Shown here: in pieces, positions 47,442-58,392 of the stretch
Numbering within the stretch: position 1 is the first letter of the stretch
Layout of the letters: the number at the start of each line of letters is the position of its first letter
Assembly (NCBI RefSeq): GCF_003002925.1
Contig: NZ_PVTK01000002.1
Coordinates: 124,001 to 188,000 of the forward strand
Reading direction: 5' to 3'
Length of the DNA stretch: 64,000 bases
Origin: Vreelandella songnenensis
GTDB taxonomy: Bacteria; Pseudomonadota; Gammaproteobacteria; Pseudomonadales; Halomonadaceae
The notes under the pieces: generated by a model
What the model saw: only the letters and a program-made list of their open reading frames with translations
Database searches by the model: none
What the model was told of the DNA's origin: nothing
Position numbers and translations under genes: made by a program

Positions 47442-48728
47442 TCAATTTAAAAATGGTGACCATGCGGGATCTCGCACATCACCTTGTGCTGCAGGAAGCC
47501 GGAATGACGACCGCCCATCGGCAGAAACGGCACTCAGCACCCCGTTGTTACCCTGTTGGGTAGCGAAGATTACCATGGTCCCGTTCGGCGCAACACTAGG
47601 AGATTCATCTCTTGTTGAATCACTTAGTACGACCAGACGTCCACCGTCCAGATCTTGACGTGCTACCTGATATCCGCGGCTTGAACGATGGATCAAAAAG
47701 ATCTGATCGCCATCCGGAGAATAACGTGCCCGGGCATTGTAATTACCGGTAAACGTCACACGTTTGGTTTCGCCACTGCCCAGCGAATACTGGTAAATCT
47801 GTGGACCACCGCTGCGGTCAGACGTGAACAGCAGGCTACGGCCATCCGGCGACCAGGCGGGCTCGGTATCGATACTGTTGCTATTGGTCAGCTGTTCGAC
47901 AGAGCGGCTACCGATATCCATCACGTAGATTTCCGGTTGGCCATCCTTGGACAGTGACATGGCAATGCGGCGCCCATCCGGGGACCATACCGGCGCGCCG
48001 TTGATACCCTCGAACGACGTTGCCTGCACACGCTGGCCGGTGGCTACATCCTGAATATAGATGGCCGGGCGCTCACTTTCAAAGGATACATAGGCAAGTT
48101 TACGGCCATCCGGCGACCAGGCGGGCGACATGATCGGCTGATCCGAAGTCAATACCTGCTGGCTGTTATGACCATCGGCATCGGAAATGTAGAGGCCGAA
48201 CTGCATGTTGTCGCCAAGCCCCTGCGCCGTGATATAGGCAATGCTGGTCGAGAAGGCACCGCGAATATCGGTGATCGCTTCAAACACCTGGTCGCTTATG
48301 TAGTGAGCGGCACCACGCAGGTCGTTGGCATTGGCGGTGACGGTTTCACCAATCATGCGGCGCTGACCGCTGATGTCCATCAGTTCAAACTGCAGCTGAT
48401 AACCGTTGCCGGATTGTTGGGCGCGACCGACAACCAGATAACGCACGTCAAGCGAGCGCCAGGTACCAAACTCGACTTCTTCAGCCTGGCTTGGTTTTTC
48501 GAACATGGCGCTGCGCTCGAGCGGTTCGAACAGTCCGCTGCGTTCAAGGTCGTCCTGTACAATCTGGGCGATATCTTCCGACATGCCTTCGGCGCCCGCA
48601 AAAGGCACCACCCCGATTGGTACGGCCTGGTCACTGCCACGTGTAATTTCAATGGTTAGCTGGGCACTTGCCGTACTGCTAATGAATAGCAGCGCGCAGA
48701 ATAACCACACTTTGCTCAATATTTGCAT
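47442..48728 (-). CDS. tolB: Tol-Pal periplasmic protein TolB
   Basis: A 428-residue protein with a signal peptide (about 1-22, cleaved after ASA), an N-terminal alpha/beta domain and a C-terminal beta-propeller with repeated SPDGRK/SPDGRR blades ([39 protein letters not shown]). Its ATG overlaps the tolA stop (TGATG). TolB binds Pal and TolA during constriction. Confidence 0.96.
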   Translation of the reverse strand: MQILSKVWLFCALLFISSTASAQLTIEITRGSDQAVPIGVVPFAGAEGMSEDIAQIVQDDLERSGLFEPLERSAMFEKPSQAEEVEFGTWRSLDVRYLVVGRAQQSGNGYQLQFELMDISGQRRMIGETVTANANDLRGAAHYISDQVFEAITDIRGAFSTSIAYITAQGLGDNMQFGLYISDADGHNSQQVLTSDQPIMSPAWSPDGRKLAYVSFESERPAIYIQDVATGQRVQATSFEGINGAPVWSPDGRRIAMSLSKDGQPEIYVMDIGSRSVEQLTNSNSIDTEPAWSPDGRSLLFTSDRSGGPQIYQYSLGSGETKRVTFTGNYNARARYSPDGDQIFLIHRSSRGYQVARQDLDGGRLVVLSDSTRDESPSVAPNGTMVIFATQQGNNGVLSAVSADGRSSFRLPAAQGDVRDPAWSPFLN

Positions 48729-49969
48729 CAGCGAACATCCCCCGGGGTAAATCGCAGATTGATTTGACGTAAGTTTCGCTGCTGATCCGCTGGCAAATCT
48801 CTCAATTCGCTGAACGGGGCAGCCTGTTCAACAGCCTGTATAGCAGACCGATCAAAAGCACTGTCACCACTTGATGTCGCAACCGATGCCGCAAGCAGCT
48901 CTCCCGATGGGCCCAAGCGTATCTGAATCGTAGCATTCAGTGAATTGCTTGCTCCAGGCGGGATCAACCAGGCCTGTTCTACAGCACGGCGTACTATATT
49001 GATAAAGCTGTTGGCCGCCTGTTGAGCCTGCTGGGCATTGGCGGCGGCTTCGGCCTCCCCTGCCAGTTGGCGTTGCATGGCCGCCTCTGCTGCTTCCGCC
49101 GCTGCTTTGCGCTGGCGCTCAGCCTCAGCTTCGCGTTGGCGCTGGGCTTCGGCTTCACGCTCACGTTCGGCCGCTGCTTCCCGCTCACGCTGCGCTTCAG
49201 CCTCGGCTTCACGACGGGCCTGTGCTGCCGCCTCTTCACGCGCTTTGGCGGCTTCCGCTTCGCGCTGACGTTCAGCTTCAGCTTCTGCCTCCCGCTGCTC
49301 TTGCGCTTCACGTTCGCGCTCGGCTGCCGCTTCGGCTTCACGCTTGGCTTCGGCTTCTGCCTGTTCTTTCGCGCGCTGAGCTTCGGCTTCACGTTGCGCT
49401 TCGGCTTCCGCTTCCGCCTGCTCTCGAGCACGCTGGGCTTCGGCTTCACGTTGGCGCTGAGCCTCCGCTTCTGCTTCGCGGGCCTGTGCTTGTGCGGCTT
49501 GCTCCTGGGCCTGGCGCTCGGCTTCTACAGCGCGCCGCTGAGCATCTGCTTCGGCGGCGGCCTGGGCCTCGGCCAATGCTTCGGCCTCCGCCTGAGCAGC
49601 CTGGCGGGCAGCCTCTTCAGCCGCTTGCTGCTGTGCCTGGTTATCCTGCTGGGGCTCTGGTTCTGGCTCGGGTTCTGCCACTTCCGGTGCGCTTACCTGC
49701 GGCTCCTCAACGGGTTCAGTGGCGCTGTTCATGGCGGCCTGCTGCTCGGTCACCTGCTGCGCTTGATCCGTGAAGGTTTCGGTACTGACAAAAGTAGCCT
49801 GCACGATGGAAGACGAATCCGGCTCGACCGAGTGACTGGGCCAGTTGACCAGGCTAAAAATTATAATAGCCAGATGCACGGCCACCGCGAGGATGACGGG
49901 TAGCGTGTAACCCACATCCTGTGGATCCCGAGGCGCATCGGCGACTATCTGTGTCTTGCCCTTAACCAT
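48728..49969 (-). CDS. tolA: Tol-Pal inner-membrane protein TolA
   Basis: About 413 residues from ATG 49969, overlapping the tolR end by 8 bp. One membrane segment (about 20-40), a very long Ala/Glu/Arg/Gln helix (about 95-310) built of near-identical AEAQRxRE units, and a C-terminal domain (about 320-413) with [19 protein letters not shown]. TolA spans the periplasm and uses TolQR energy to engage TolB-Pal. The repeated helix makes the DNA itself repetitive (about 49060-49660). Confidence 0.94.
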   Translation of the reverse strand: MVKGKTQIVADAPRDPQDVGYTLPVILAVAVHLAIIIFSLVNWPSHSVEPDSSSIVQATFVSTETFTDQAQQVTEQQAAMNSATEPVEEPQVSAPEVAEPEPEPEPQQDNQAQQQAAEEAARQAAQAEAEALAEAQAAAEADAQRRAVEAERQAQEQAAQAQAREAEAEAQRQREAEAQRAREQAEAEAEAQREAEAQRAKEQAEAEAKREAEAAAEREREAQEQREAEAEAERQREAEAAKAREEAAAQARREAEAEAQREREAAAEREREAEAQRQREAEAERQRKAAAEAAEAAMQRQLAGEAEAAANAQQAQQAANSFINIVRRAVEQAWLIPPGASNSLNATIQIRLGPSGELLAASVATSSGDSAFDRSAIQAVEQAAPFSELRDLPADQQRNLRQINLRFTPGDVR

Positions 49970-50396
49970 CTTGCGGCGGCTCTGAAAGCAGGCCCACATT
50001 GGCCACACCGGAGCGTTGAAGCGTGCTCATCAGCAGCACGATCTGACCGTATTGCACATTCCGGTCGCCCCGCACCATTACCGGCGTACCCGGGCGGCGC
50101 TGAAGTATGGCGCCTACGCGCTCGGACATCTGGTCGAGTGACACCGGTGTCGAGTCTTCACCCAGAGTAATGAAGTAGCCGCCATCACGATCGACCGAAA
50201 TGATGATCGGATCGCTGTCCTGAGTATCGATAGGCTCGGAAGACACCTGAGGCAGGTCAACCTGAACCCCTTGTGTCAGCATGGGCGCCGTAATCATGAA
50301 GATGACCAGCAGTACCAGCATGACGTCGATAAAGGGAACGACGTTGATTTCCCCCATCGGCTTGCTTTTATTACTGCGATTGAATGGACCTTGCAT
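49962..50396 (-). CDS. tolR: Tol-Pal channel protein TolR
   Basis: A 144-residue ExbD/TolR-family protein: cytoplasmic [20 protein letters not shown] with the proton-path Asp (near 24), one membrane segment, then a periplasmic domain. Works with TolQ as a proton-driven motor. 12 bp after tolQ. Confidence 0.95.
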   Translation of the reverse strand: MQGPFNRSNKSKPMGEINVVPFIDVMLVLLVIFMITAPMLTQGVQVDLPQVSSEPIDTQDSDPIIISVDRDGGYFITLGEDSTPVSLDQMSERVGAILQRRPGTPVMVRGDRNVQYGQIVLLMSTLQRSGVANVGLLSEPPQDG

Positions 50397-50408
50397 GGCG
50401 TACTCCCC

Positions 50409-51104
50409 TTAACTGGCGCTAGGCTTGCCATCGCGGCCTTGCAGGTTACGGTGCAAGATCGCGTGAAACTCTTCGGCGAAGTCTTCGTATTTGCCGAGCA
50501 GGCGAGACGCGTTATTGGAGAGACGATTGTAGAAAATGACCGCAGGAATGGCCGCAAACAGACCCATCGCCGTGGCAATCAGCGCCTCGGCAATCCAGGG
50601 CGCGACGGTTGCAAGCGTTGCCTGCTGAGTCATGGAAAGCGACTGGAAAGACCCCATGATACCCCAGACGGTACCAAACAGGCCGATATAGGGGCTTGCT
50701 GAAGCGACCGTTGCCAAGAACACCAGGTGCTGGGTCAGACGGTCTTCTTCACGCGACCAGGCAACGCGCATGCTGCGCTGTACGCCTTCCAGGACGGTGT
50801 CGGCGTTGCGGGTCTTGGGCATCAGGCGGTTGAACTCGCGAAAGCCGGCCTGAAAGATATGCTCGGCGCCGTGGCGCGGGTCGTCGGCCGGGATTTCGCG
50901 ATAGAGTTCGTTTAAATCGACACCTGACCAGAACGACTCTTCGAACTGGTTGTACTCCTGCTTGGCACGGCGTAGCGCGATACTACGCTGAAAGATCACC
51001 ACCCAGGACAGGATTGACCCCACCACCAGCAGTAGCATCACCAGCTGTACTACGACGCTGGCATTCATTATCAGGTGTGGGATGGACATGGTGTTATCGT
51101 TCAC
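50409..51104 (-). CDS. tolQ: Tol-Pal channel protein TolQ
   Basis: About 231 residues from GTG 51104, chosen because GAGGG stands 5-6 bp before it; ATGs at 51137, 51116 and 51089 lack ribosome sites. MotA/ExbB/TolQ family with three membrane segments; the conserved [20 protein letters not shown] (near 136-155) and the pore-lining [20 protein letters not shown] are visible. Stator of the Tol motor. Confidence 0.93.
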   Translation of the reverse strand: MNDNTMSIPHLIMNASVVVQLVMLLLVVGSILSWVVIFQRSIALRRAKQEYNQFEESFWSGVDLNELYREIPADDPRHGAEHIFQAGFREFNRLMPKTRNADTVLEGVQRSMRVAWSREEDRLTQHLVFLATVASASPYIGLFGTVWGIMGSFQSLSMTQQATLATVAPWIAEALIATAMGLFAAIPAVIFYNRLSNNASRLLGKYEDFAEEFHAILHRNLQGRDGKPSAS

Positions 51105-51175
51105 AGGTGCCCTCATCAATCTATTAACGCCGGCCATGGCCGACTAAGTGGTGGTTTCCGGTTATGAAACCGCGG

Positions 51176-51574
51176 TTAAGTGGTTAACCCTGCCTGAAAG
51201 GCTGCGGGCCAGGCTTTAGGCCGCAGGCGTTTTGCATCCAGGCAGGCTATCTCGACTGTCGCGCTGCAGAGGAGTTCCTCGCCCCGCTCTACACGCTGTT
51301 CAAACGTCACCCGGCAACGACCGGTCTCGGTGATACGGGCCGTAACGCTCAATGCCTCATCCAGCCGTGCGGGCTTTGCATAGTGACAGGCTAAGCGATA
51401 TACCACCAGCTGCGTGCCTTCGTCTAGTAACGTTTGCTGATCAAGTCCTAACTCACGCAGCCATTCGCTGCGCGCCCGCTCCATAAACTTCAGATAGTTA
51501 ACGTAGTAGACAATACCACCGGCGTCAGTATCTTCCATGTAAACACGTACGGGTAGCGAAAACGAAACGCTCAC
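51176..51574 (-). CDS. ybgC: Tol-Pal-associated acyl-CoA thioesterase YbgC
   Basis: A 132-residue hotdog-fold thioesterase with the catalytic signature [20 protein letters not shown] (near 10-29). Its ATG overlaps the ruvB stop by four bases. The family hydrolyses acyl-CoA and has been linked to phospholipid synthesis complexes. The stop lies 71 bp before tolQ. Confidence 0.95.
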   Translation of the reverse strand: MSVSFSLPVRVYMEDTDAGGIVYYVNYLKFMERARSEWLRELGLDQQTLLDEGTQLVVYRLACHYAKPARLDEALSVTARITETGRCRVTFEQRVERGEELLCSATVEIACLDAKRLRPKAWPAAFQAGLTT

Positions 51575-52608
51575 GGGCGGCGCTCTCCTTCCATGTCGAC
51601 CGAGTGCTCGTTGGGAACACGGTTGAAGTGCAGCCAGGCCTGGCGGGTGACCGTGCGGCCTCGGGGGGTACGCATCATCAAGCCCTGTTGAATCAGGTAG
51701 GGTTCGATCACATCTTCAATGGTGTTGCGCTCTTCGCCAATGGCCGCGGAGAGCGAATCGACCCCTACCGGACCACCTTCGAACTTGTCGATCATGGCCA
51801 GCAACAGGCGGCGATCCATATGGTCCAGGCCGTAGTGGTCCACGTTGAGCATGTTCAGCGCCGCGTCAGCGAGAGCAACATCGACCGTGCCATCGCCTTT
51901 TATCTCCGCATAGTCGCGCACCCGGCGCAGCAAGCGGTTGGCGATACGCGGGGTGCCGCGAGAGCGACGAGCTACCTCCACGGCGCCTTCGTGACTGGTC
52001 TCCACACCCAACAGGCGCGCCGAACGGGTAACGATTTCGGTCAGCTCATCAAGGCTGTAGAACTCCAGGCGCTGCACGATGCCGAAGCGGTCGCGCAGCG
52101 GCGAGGTTAAAAGTCCCGCCCGCGTGGTAGCCCCGACCAACGTAAAACGCGGCAGGTCCAGCTTGATGGAGCGCGCCGCGGGCCCTTCCCCAATCATGAT
52201 ATCGAGCTGAAAATCCTCCATGGCCGGGTACAGCACTTCTTCGACCGCCGGGGAAAGCCGATGAATCTCATCGATGAACAACACATCGCCGGGTTCAAGA
52301 TTGGTCAGCATGGCGGCCAGGTCGCCGGCACGCTCAAGCACGGGCCCGGAGGTGGACTTGAGGCCCACGCCCATTTCCGTGGCAATAATATTGGCAAGCG
52401 TGGTCTTACCCAGCCCCGGCGGGCCAAATACCAAGGTGTGATCAAGGCTTTCTTCGCGTAGCCGGGCCGCGCCGATGAATATCTCCAACTGCTCGCGGAC
52501 GCGCGGCTGGCCGATATAGTCTTCAAGACGCTTGGGGCGAATGGCATAGTCGATCCGCCCTTCACCCTGCTCTGGTTCAGCCGCTATCAACCGGTCATGT
52601 TCTAACAT
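51571..52608 (-). CDS. ruvB: Holliday junction ATP-dependent helicase RuvB
   Basis: A 345-residue AAA+ motor. Walker [13 protein letters not shown] (near 63-74), Walker B FIDEIHRL, sensor [18 protein letters not shown] (near 160-177) and a C-terminal winged helix ([12 protein letters not shown]). Drives branch migration with RuvA. Coupled to ybgC downstream. Confidence 0.98.
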   Translation of the reverse strand: MLEHDRLIAAEPEQGEGRIDYAIRPKRLEDYIGQPRVREQLEIFIGAARLREESLDHTLVFGPPGLGKTTLANIIATEMGVGLKSTSGPVLERAGDLAAMLTNLEPGDVLFIDEIHRLSPAVEEVLYPAMEDFQLDIMIGEGPAARSIKLDLPRFTLVGATTRAGLLTSPLRDRFGIVQRLEFYSLDELTEIVTRSARLLGVETSHEGAVEVARRSRGTPRIANRLLRRVRDYAEIKGDGTVDVALADAALNMLNVDHYGLDHMDRRLLLAMIDKFEGGPVGVDSLSAAIGEERNTIEDVIEPYLIQQGLMMRTPRGRTVTRQAWLHFNRVPNEHSVDMEGERRP

Positions 52609-52656
52609 AAATGCTCTTCTTTAATACGGGCGGTCTATACCGTGCGACGGGCCTCA

Positions 52657-53262
52657 TCAGCCGTTCATGCGACGCGTCAGCGCGGCCTTGATCAAGGCTT
52701 CTGTGGGCTGCTGGGGGTCAAGGTCGGCCAGCATCTTGCTGGCTTCGGTCAGCTTGTAACCCAGGCTGACCAGGGCGGACTCGGCGTCAGCCAGGCTGTT
52801 GCGCACAGGGCGGCCGTTGGCGGCCTCCAGCGGCAGTGGCGCGTATGAACCATTTTCCCACTCGGGGAAGCGGTCGCGCATTTCGATGATAAGCCGTTCG
52901 GCGGTCTTCTTGCCTACTCCGGGGAGCTTGGTCAGTGCCTTGCTGTCGTCGTCACGCACGCAGCGCATGAAGGCGTCCTCATCCATGCCGGAGAGAATAG
53001 CCAGAGCGAGCTTGGGCCCCACACCGTTCACCTTGATCAGCGCTCGGAATAGCGCCCGCTCATGCTCACGGGCAAAGCCGTAAAGCAGGTGAGCATCATC
53101 GCGAATGGTCAAATGGGTATAAAGCGAGGTGCTTTCCCCCACTGCGGGCAGCGATATCAGCGTATTCATCGAGGCTTCAAGCTCATAGCCTACGCCATGA
53201 ACGTCAATCACGACCCAAGGCGGTTGTTTTTCCAGCAGATAGCCACTCAGACGTCCAATCAT
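52657..53262 (-). CDS. ruvA: Holliday junction-binding protein RuvA
   Basis: A 201-residue protein: OB domain (about 1-63), helix-hairpin-helix domain with VNGVGPKLALAIL and LPGVGKKTAERLI (near 75-120), and a RuvB-binding C-terminal domain (about 155-201). Forms tetramers on four-way junctions. Followed by ruvB after 48 bp. Confidence 0.97.
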   Translation of the reverse strand: MIGRLSGYLLEKQPPWVVIDVHGVGYELEASMNTLISLPAVGESTSLYTHLTIRDDAHLLYGFAREHERALFRALIKVNGVGPKLALAILSGMDEDAFMRCVRDDDSKALTKLPGVGKKTAERLIIEMRDRFPEWENGSYAPLPLEAANGRPVRNSLADAESALVSLGYKLTEASKMLADLDPQQPTEALIKAALTRRMNG

Positions 53263-53294
53263 AAATACGCTCGCGATAGTAAAAACAGGCGTTT

Positions 53295-53323
53295 ACTATA
53301 ATGCTACTCTGTACAGGTGACCA
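53295..53323 (-). promoter_or_regulatory. Candidate ruvAB promoter
   Basis: Minus strand TGGTCA (53323-53318), 17 bp, TATAGT (53300-53295), in the gap after ruvC. Each box matches about four or five consensus bases. No LexA box (CTGT-N8-ACAG) overlaps it. Confidence 0.4.
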
Positions 53324-53330
53324 GTAGTCG

Positions 53331-53882
53331 TTACAGCCGCCAGCGCCCGGTAGAGGCGCGCCGGCTGCGTCCACTCGACGTTGCGGGCAGACCGTTACGT
53401 GAATAAGCGTGGGTGAGCGCGATGGCCAGCGCATCGGCGGCATCCGCCTGAGGCGTAGCGGAAAGCTTGAGCAGCGCCGTTACCATATGCTGAACCTGGA
53501 GCTTGTCGGCACCGCCCTGTCCGGTCACTGCCTCCTTGATACGGCGTGCCGCGTATTCGGCAACGCCCAGGCCGTGATTGGCCATACAGACCAGCGCCGC
53601 TCCCCGGGCCTGGCCAAGCTTGAGTGCTGAATCAACGTTCTTCGACATGAAAACCCGCTCGATGGCCGTATCCGTGGGTTTGTACAGGCCGACAACTTCA
53701 CTTAATCCTGCGTAAATCTGAGCCAGACGCTGCTCGAGCGGGCCATCGGAGGTGCGAATGCAGCCGCTGGAAACATAGCTTGGCTTCACTCCATTGAGAT
53801 CGATGACTCCATAGCCGGTAATACGCGAGCCCGGATCGATCCCGAGAATACGTACCGGTAGTGTGGCTTGTGTTCCATCCAT
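53331..53882 (-). CDS. ruvC: Holliday junction resolvase RuvC
   Basis: About 183 residues from ATG 53882, chosen so that the [18 protein letters not shown] core (catalytic Asp) lies near the N-terminus; the ribosome site is weak. Further acidic residues lie in ERVF and [12 protein letters not shown]. RNase H fold endonuclease that cuts junctions symmetrically. It comes after aspS and its terminator; yebC, found between aspS and ruvC in many relatives, is absent here. Confidence 0.95.
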   Translation of the reverse strand: MDGTQATLPVRILGIDPGSRITGYGVIDLNGVKPSYVSSGCIRTSDGPLEQRLAQIYAGLSEVVGLYKPTDTAIERVFMSKNVDSALKLGQARGAALVCMANHGLGVAEYAARRIKEAVTGQGGADKLQVQHMVTALLKLSATPQADAADALAIALTHAYSRNGLPATSSGRSRRASTGRWRL

Positions 53883-53908
53883 GACGCGTGTACTCACTTT
53901 TACCATAC

Positions 53909-53939
53909 AAAAACACCGACGCCGGAGCGTCGGTGTTTT
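53909..53939 (-). terminator. Terminator of aspS
   Basis: aaaacaccgacgc - cgga - gcgtcggtgtttt, 13-bp stem with a T-run on the minus strand, 31 bp past the aspS stop and just before ruvC. Confidence 0.9.
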
Positions 53940-53969
53940 CAGCAATCGGCGGCCTGTCAGCCGGCGACG

Positions 53970-55751
53970 TTACTCGCTAGCCGCTTCAGGCTTTGCCTTT
54001 TGACGTAACCGGATGTTCAGATCCTTCAACTGGTCAGGGCTGACCTCGCCCGGTGCGTCTGTCATCAAGCAGGCGGCACTCTGGGTTTTCGGGAACGCAA
54101 TGACTTCACGGATGGTCTTGGCCCCGACCATCAGCATGACCAGACGGTCCAGGCCGAAGGCCAGGCCACCATGGGGCGGCGCGCCGTACTGAAGCGCGTC
54201 CAGCAGGAAGCCAAACTTCTCTTGGGCTTCCTCTTCACCAATGCCCAGAATCTCGAACACCGTGCTTTGCATGGCCTGGTTGTGAATACGAATGGAGCCA
54301 CCACCCAGCTCGGTGCCGTTCAGTACCATGTCGTAGGCACGTGAAAGCGCTTTCGCCGGGTCAGCCTTGAGCTCTTCCGGCGAGCAGGAAGGCGCAGTAA
54401 ACGGGTGGTGGAGCGGGCTCAAGCGGCCATTATCGTCGGCTTCGAACATCGGGAAGTCGACAACCCACAGCGGCGCCCAGCTTTGGGTGTAAAGATCAAG
54501 ATCCGCACCCAGCTTGACGCGCAGCGCGCCAATCGCTTCGTTGACGATACGGGTCTTGTCGGCACCGAAGAAGATGATATCGCCATCTTCGGCGCCTAGA
54601 CGATCAAGGAGCTCCTCGACGATGTTTTCCATGAACTTGACGATAGGCGACTGTAGCCCATCAAGCCCCTTGGCGCGCTCGTTGACCTTGATCCAGGCCA
54701 GGCCTTTGGCGCCATAGATACCCACGAACTTGGTGTATTCGTCGATTTCCTTACGCGAAAGCTTGGCACCGCCCGGCACTTTAAGTGCGGCTACCCGGCC
54801 ATCATCAGCGCTGGCAGGGCCTGAGAAAACCTTGAAATCGACCTGTTTCATCAGATCGTCAACGTCGGTCAGCTCAAGCGGAATACGCAGGTCCGGCTTG
54901 TCGGAGCCGAAGCGGTCCATGGCTTCCTGCCAGGTCATGCGCGGGAATTCCGGCAGTTCGACGTTGAGCACTTCCTGGAAAAGCTGACGGATCATGGCTT
55001 CGGTAATACCCATGATGTCGTCTTCTTCAACGAAAGAGGCTTCGATATCGATCTGGGTAAATTCAGGCTGGCGGTCAGCACGCAGATCTTCGTCGCGGAA
55101 GCATTTGGCAATCTGGTAGTAGCGGTCAAAACCGGCCACCATCAAAAGTTGCTTGAACAGCTGCGGCGACTGCGGCAGTGCAAAGAAGTTGCCGGCATGG
55201 GTACGGCTGGGTACCAGATAGTCGCGGGCGCCTTCAGGGGTTGCGCGGGTCAGGATGGGCGTTTCGATATCCAGAAACCCCTGATTTTCCAGGAACGCGC
55301 GAACGGTATGAGAGATACGCGAACGCAGACGCAGTTTTTCGATCATGTCCGGACGACGCAGATCGATATAGCGATGCTTCAGGCGTACTTCCTCACCTAC
55401 CTTGCCGTGCTCATCGAGCTGGAACGGAGGCGTGGCGGCCGTGTTGAGCACTTCCACTTCCTTGGCCAGTATCTCGATCATGCCGGTGGGCATGTTGGGG
55501 TTCTGGGTGCCTTCAGGACGCAGTCGTACGCGACCGGTAATACGCAGAACATATTCACCGCGGGCGCGGTCGGCAGTCGCAAACGCTTCGGCAGTATCCG
55601 GGTCTACCACAAACTGGGCAATACCATCGCGGTCACGCATATCGAGGAAAATTACCCCACCGTGATCGCGGCGACGATGTACCCATCCGCAAACGGTGAC
55701 CGTTTGATCCACCAGTGTCTCGTTTAGCTGGCCGCAATAATGGCTGCGCAT
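53970..55751 (-). CDS. aspS: Aspartyl-tRNA synthetase
   Basis: About 593 residues from ATG 55751 (AGGATTT ribosome site). Bacterial-type class II enzyme: OB anticodon-binding domain (about 1-105), catalytic core with the [20 protein letters not shown] motif (near 167-186) and [18 protein letters not shown] (near 216-233), the GAD insertion (about 290-420) and motif 3 [13 protein letters not shown]. Whether it discriminates tRNA-Asp from tRNA-Asn was not judged. Confidence 0.97.
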   Translation of the reverse strand: MRSHYCGQLNETLVDQTVTVCGWVHRRRDHGGVIFLDMRDRDGIAQFVVDPDTAEAFATADRARGEYVLRITGRVRLRPEGTQNPNMPTGMIEILAKEVEVLNTAATPPFQLDEHGKVGEEVRLKHRYIDLRRPDMIEKLRLRSRISHTVRAFLENQGFLDIETPILTRATPEGARDYLVPSRTHAGNFFALPQSPQLFKQLLMVAGFDRYYQIAKCFRDEDLRADRQPEFTQIDIEASFVEEDDIMGITEAMIRQLFQEVLNVELPEFPRMTWQEAMDRFGSDKPDLRIPLELTDVDDLMKQVDFKVFSGPASADDGRVAALKVPGGAKLSRKEIDEYTKFVGIYGAKGLAWIKVNERAKGLDGLQSPIVKFMENIVEELLDRLGAEDGDIIFFGADKTRIVNEAIGALRVKLGADLDLYTQSWAPLWVVDFPMFEADDNGRLSPLHHPFTAPSCSPEELKADPAKALSRAYDMVLNGTELGGGSIRIHNQAMQSTVFEILGIGEEEAQEKFGFLLDALQYGAPPHGGLAFGLDRLVMLMVGAKTIREVIAFPKTQSAACLMTDAPGEVSPDQLKDLNIRLRQKAKPEAASE

Positions 55752-55813
55752 GTCAAATCCTGTTCTGTTACGTGGCAAATAAGGTGTCACGAGCCGGTTA
55801 GGCTCAGCGCCCG

Positions 55814-56089
55814 CTAGGCGGCGCCTTTTGACTTGGAAGTAGTGTCACTCTTGGCGCTGGTAGTGGAAGTGGTTCCCTTGGCATCAGCGGCCAGGTTCTT
55901 CTTGCTTCCCGTTTTAAAATCGGTTTCATACCAACCACCACCCGCCAGGCGAAAACCGGCAGCGGATACGAGTCGTGCCAGGTCATCCTGGCGGCACGCG
56001 GGGCACTCGGTTAACGGAGCCGCGCTGATTTTCTGCAATTTTTCCATGCGATGGCCGCAGGCCTTGCACTCATATTCATAGATAGGCAT
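55814..56089 (-). CDS. FmdB-family zinc-ribbon protein
   Basis: A 91-residue protein from ATG 56089. N-terminal zinc ribbon [18 protein letters not shown] ... [11 protein letters not shown] (two CxxC pairs), then [15 protein letters not shown] and a low-complexity Thr/Ser/Lys tail. This gene precedes aspS in many gammaproteobacteria. The tail and small size suggest a regulatory role; its function is unknown. Confidence 0.9.
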   Translation of the reverse strand: MPIYEYECKACGHRMEKLQKISAAPLTECPACRQDDLARLVSAAGFRLAGGGWYETDFKTGSKKNLAADAKGTTSTTSAKSDTTSKSKGAA

Positions 56090-56275
56090 GTTGATAACTC
56101 CTGAAAAGCTCAACAACGACAGGATATTGGCGGATATAAACGCAGCCAGCTGCGAATATGTGGCCTGTCGAGATAAAATCCAAGGCTGCGGTTGATCAAG
56201 CGGCAATATTATACCCTTTTGTGCCCCCTGCCGAGCAAGGCTAACTGCTCCTCGGCCATAACTGGAGAGAATAAA

Positions 56276-57226
56276 ATGCTTCACGCCGTGATGCTGGATG
56301 CCAAGAGCATGGGTCCGCAGATTGATTTAAGCGCGATAAAAGGCGCGGTGACCCAACTCGATGTGCACGATCAAAGCTCTACCCAGGAGGCCCTGGAGCG
56401 TCTGGCCGATGCCGACATTGCGCTGGTCAATAAAGTAGTACTGGATGCCGAGACGCTGAAGCAACTGCCCAAGCTACGCTTGATATGCGTCATGGCCACG
56501 GGGCTTAACAATATCGACCTAGATGCCGCAAAGGCGCTTGGCATCAGCGTCAAGAACGTCACCGCCTACGGTACTGCCAGCGTATCTCAGCATACCTTGA
56601 TGCTGATGCTGACGCTGGCCAACCGTCTTCCGCAGTACCAGCGTGAGGTGGCGAGCGGCGCCTGGCAGCGCAGCGAGTTCTTCTGCCTGCAGGATCACCC
56701 CACGCTACAGCTGGCCGGCAAGCGTCTTGTCATGGTTGGCCAAGGCGAGCTCGGCTCCGAGGTTGCCCGCCTGGCAGAAGCCTTCGGCATGCAGGTCACC
56801 TTTGCAGCGCGACCGGGCAACGAGGCCAATGATTCCCGCCCGTCCCTGGATGAACTGATGCCCGAGGCCGATATCATCAGCCTGCACTGTCCGCTTAATG
56901 CAGATACCAAGCACCTGATCAATCAAGATCGCCTGCGGGCCGCCAAGTCATCGCTGCTGGTCATAAACTGCGCGCGCGGAGGCATCATTGATGAAGAAGC
57001 CGCACTCGACGCGTTGCGTCAGGGCAGCATCGGCGGCCTGGCGGTCGACGTTCTTCCAGCCGAACCGCCGCGCGATGGGCATCCTTTGCTGGATGCGCTT
57101 GCCGAACCGCTGAACCTGATCGTGACTCCCCATAATGCCTGGATTACGCCCGAAGCACGCCAGAACATCATTGCGCTGACGGCCGATAATATTGCCCAGT
57201 GGAAAGAGGCAGCGCACTCAGCCTGA
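56276..57226 (+). CDS. D-2-hydroxyacid dehydrogenase (hydroxypyruvate/glycerate type)
   Basis: A 316-residue NAD(P)-dependent enzyme from ATG 56276 (ggagaga ribosome site). Cofactor loop GQGELGSEVARLAEAFGM (near 153-170); catalytic Arg in NCARGGIIDEEAA, Glu in LPAEPP and His in TPHNAW. Closest in pattern to glycerate dehydrogenase HprA, but substrate cannot be fixed by sequence reading. Divergent from the FmdB gene. Confidence 0.88.
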   Translation: MLHAVMLDAKSMGPQIDLSAIKGAVTQLDVHDQSSTQEALERLADADIALVNKVVLDAETLKQLPKLRLICVMATGLNNIDLDAAKALGISVKNVTAYGTASVSQHTLMLMLTLANRLPQYQREVASGAWQRSEFFCLQDHPTLQLAGKRLVMVGQGELGSEVARLAEAFGMQVTFAARPGNEANDSRPSLDELMPEADIISLHCPLNADTKHLINQDRLRAAKSSLLVINCARGGIIDEEAALDALRQGSIGGLAVDVLPAEPPRDGHPLLDALAEPLNLIVTPHNAWITPEARQNIIALTADNIAQWKEAAHSA

Positions 57227-57299
57227 TCAGCCGGCAGGTCGACTCGACCCCTCAAACCTCTGCATGGGTTACCCGCGCCTGCGCGGGGCCCACTCGGTA

Positions 57300-58238
57300 T
57301 TAGAACTCGTTTCCATGTTTGGGAACGGGTTTTTCAGCTTCGAGAATTTCCTGGCGGATCAGTACCGCGCTGTTGCGTGGGATCAGCTTTCTTCCCCGGC
57401 GTAACAGCAGGGAACGGGTAAATGCAGCACCAAACAGCAGGATCAGTGACGAGTAGTAGACCCACAGCAGCACCATTACTACCGAGCCCGCAGCGCCATA
57501 GGTGGACGCCGTAGCGGTATAGGCAAGGTAGATGGCAATCAGATTGCGGCCGATGGTAAACAGTACGGCGGTAACCACCGCTCCGATAAATACGTCTTGC
57601 CAGCGCAGCACGACATCCGGCAGTACCTTGAAGATAGTCGCAAACAGCAAAACCACTACGCCAAGAGAAATAAGGGATTCGAGAATCGTGGTGAAGTAAC
57701 TCGCCAGCGGCAGAATATCATTGGCTACCTGCAGCATGCCGCGCAGCGCTACGCCAAGAATCAGCGAGACCAGCAAGATAAATCCGATGGAAAGCACCAC
57801 GGTAAGCGATAGCAGTCGAGTCTTGATAAAGATGAACATGCTATTGCTGGTAGGTTTGGCAGTGACGCCCCAAATAGTGTTCAAGGAGAACTGCATCTGA
57901 GCGAACACAGTAGTTGCCCCCACTAAAAGTGCGCCGAACCCAAGAAGAGTCGGCAGCAGGCCTGACTCCTCAATGCGTGACTGCGCAACGGCTCCTTCGA
58001 TGGCAGACGCTACATCTACCCCCAGCGACCCCTGCAATTGAGCCACGATCTGGCCCTGAGCGGCGTCTTCACCCAGCACTATACCGATAACCGTCACAGC
58101 GATAATGATGGTCGGCGCCAGTGAGAAAAGCGTATAGAACGCCAGTGAGCCTGCATAGCTGAATGCATTGCGTTCCAGCCAAAGCGATATAGCGTCCTGA
58201 ACGACCTTCCACCAGAAAGTGAGGTGTTTTTTCAGCAT
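57300..58238 (-). CDS. YihY/BrkB-family inner-membrane protein
   Basis: A 312-residue protein from ATG 58238, correctly spaced from AAGGG. Six membrane segments with family marks LAFYTLFSLAPTIIIAV (near 32-48) and a later ATASTYGAAGSVVMVLLWVYYSS (near 240-262, written in part). Once thought to be RNase BN, now of unknown function. The Arg-rich cytoplasmic tail is typical. Confidence 0.88.
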   Translation of the reverse strand: MLKKHLTFWWKVVQDAISLWLERNAFSYAGSLAFYTLFSLAPTIIIAVTVIGIVLGEDAAQGQIVAQLQGSLGVDVASAIEGAVAQSRIEESGLLPTLLGFGALLVGATTVFAQMQFSLNTIWGVTAKPTSNSMFIFIKTRLLSLTVVLSIGFILLVSLILGVALRGMLQVANDILPLASYFTTILESLISLGVVVLLFATIFKVLPDVVLRWQDVFIGAVVTAVLFTIGRNLIAIYLAYTATASTYGAAGSVVMVLLWVYYSSLILLFGAAFTRSLLLRRGRKLIPRNSAVLIRQEILEAEKPVPKHGNEF

Positions 58239-58392
58239 AATCATTCCCTTGAGTTGTTCGTTAGCGTCTTTCTTGTGACTGCCTGACAGCATACCGAATG
58301 CGGGCCGGGTGCGCAGCCCTGATCACATTGCGCGCTATTGTCTTCACCTCCATAATAGCGTGTTTACTCTATCAAGCATTCAAGGAGGCACC

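Noticed and set aside
49022..49903. Plus-strand frame of 293 codons rich in Phe, Leu and Gly opposite tolA
   Set aside because: Antisense of the repetitive tolA coding region; repeats make open frames on the other strand by chance.
53263..53330. CTGTACAG upstream of ruvA as an SOS box
   Set aside because: The two halves touch without the 8-bp spacing needed for a LexA operator.
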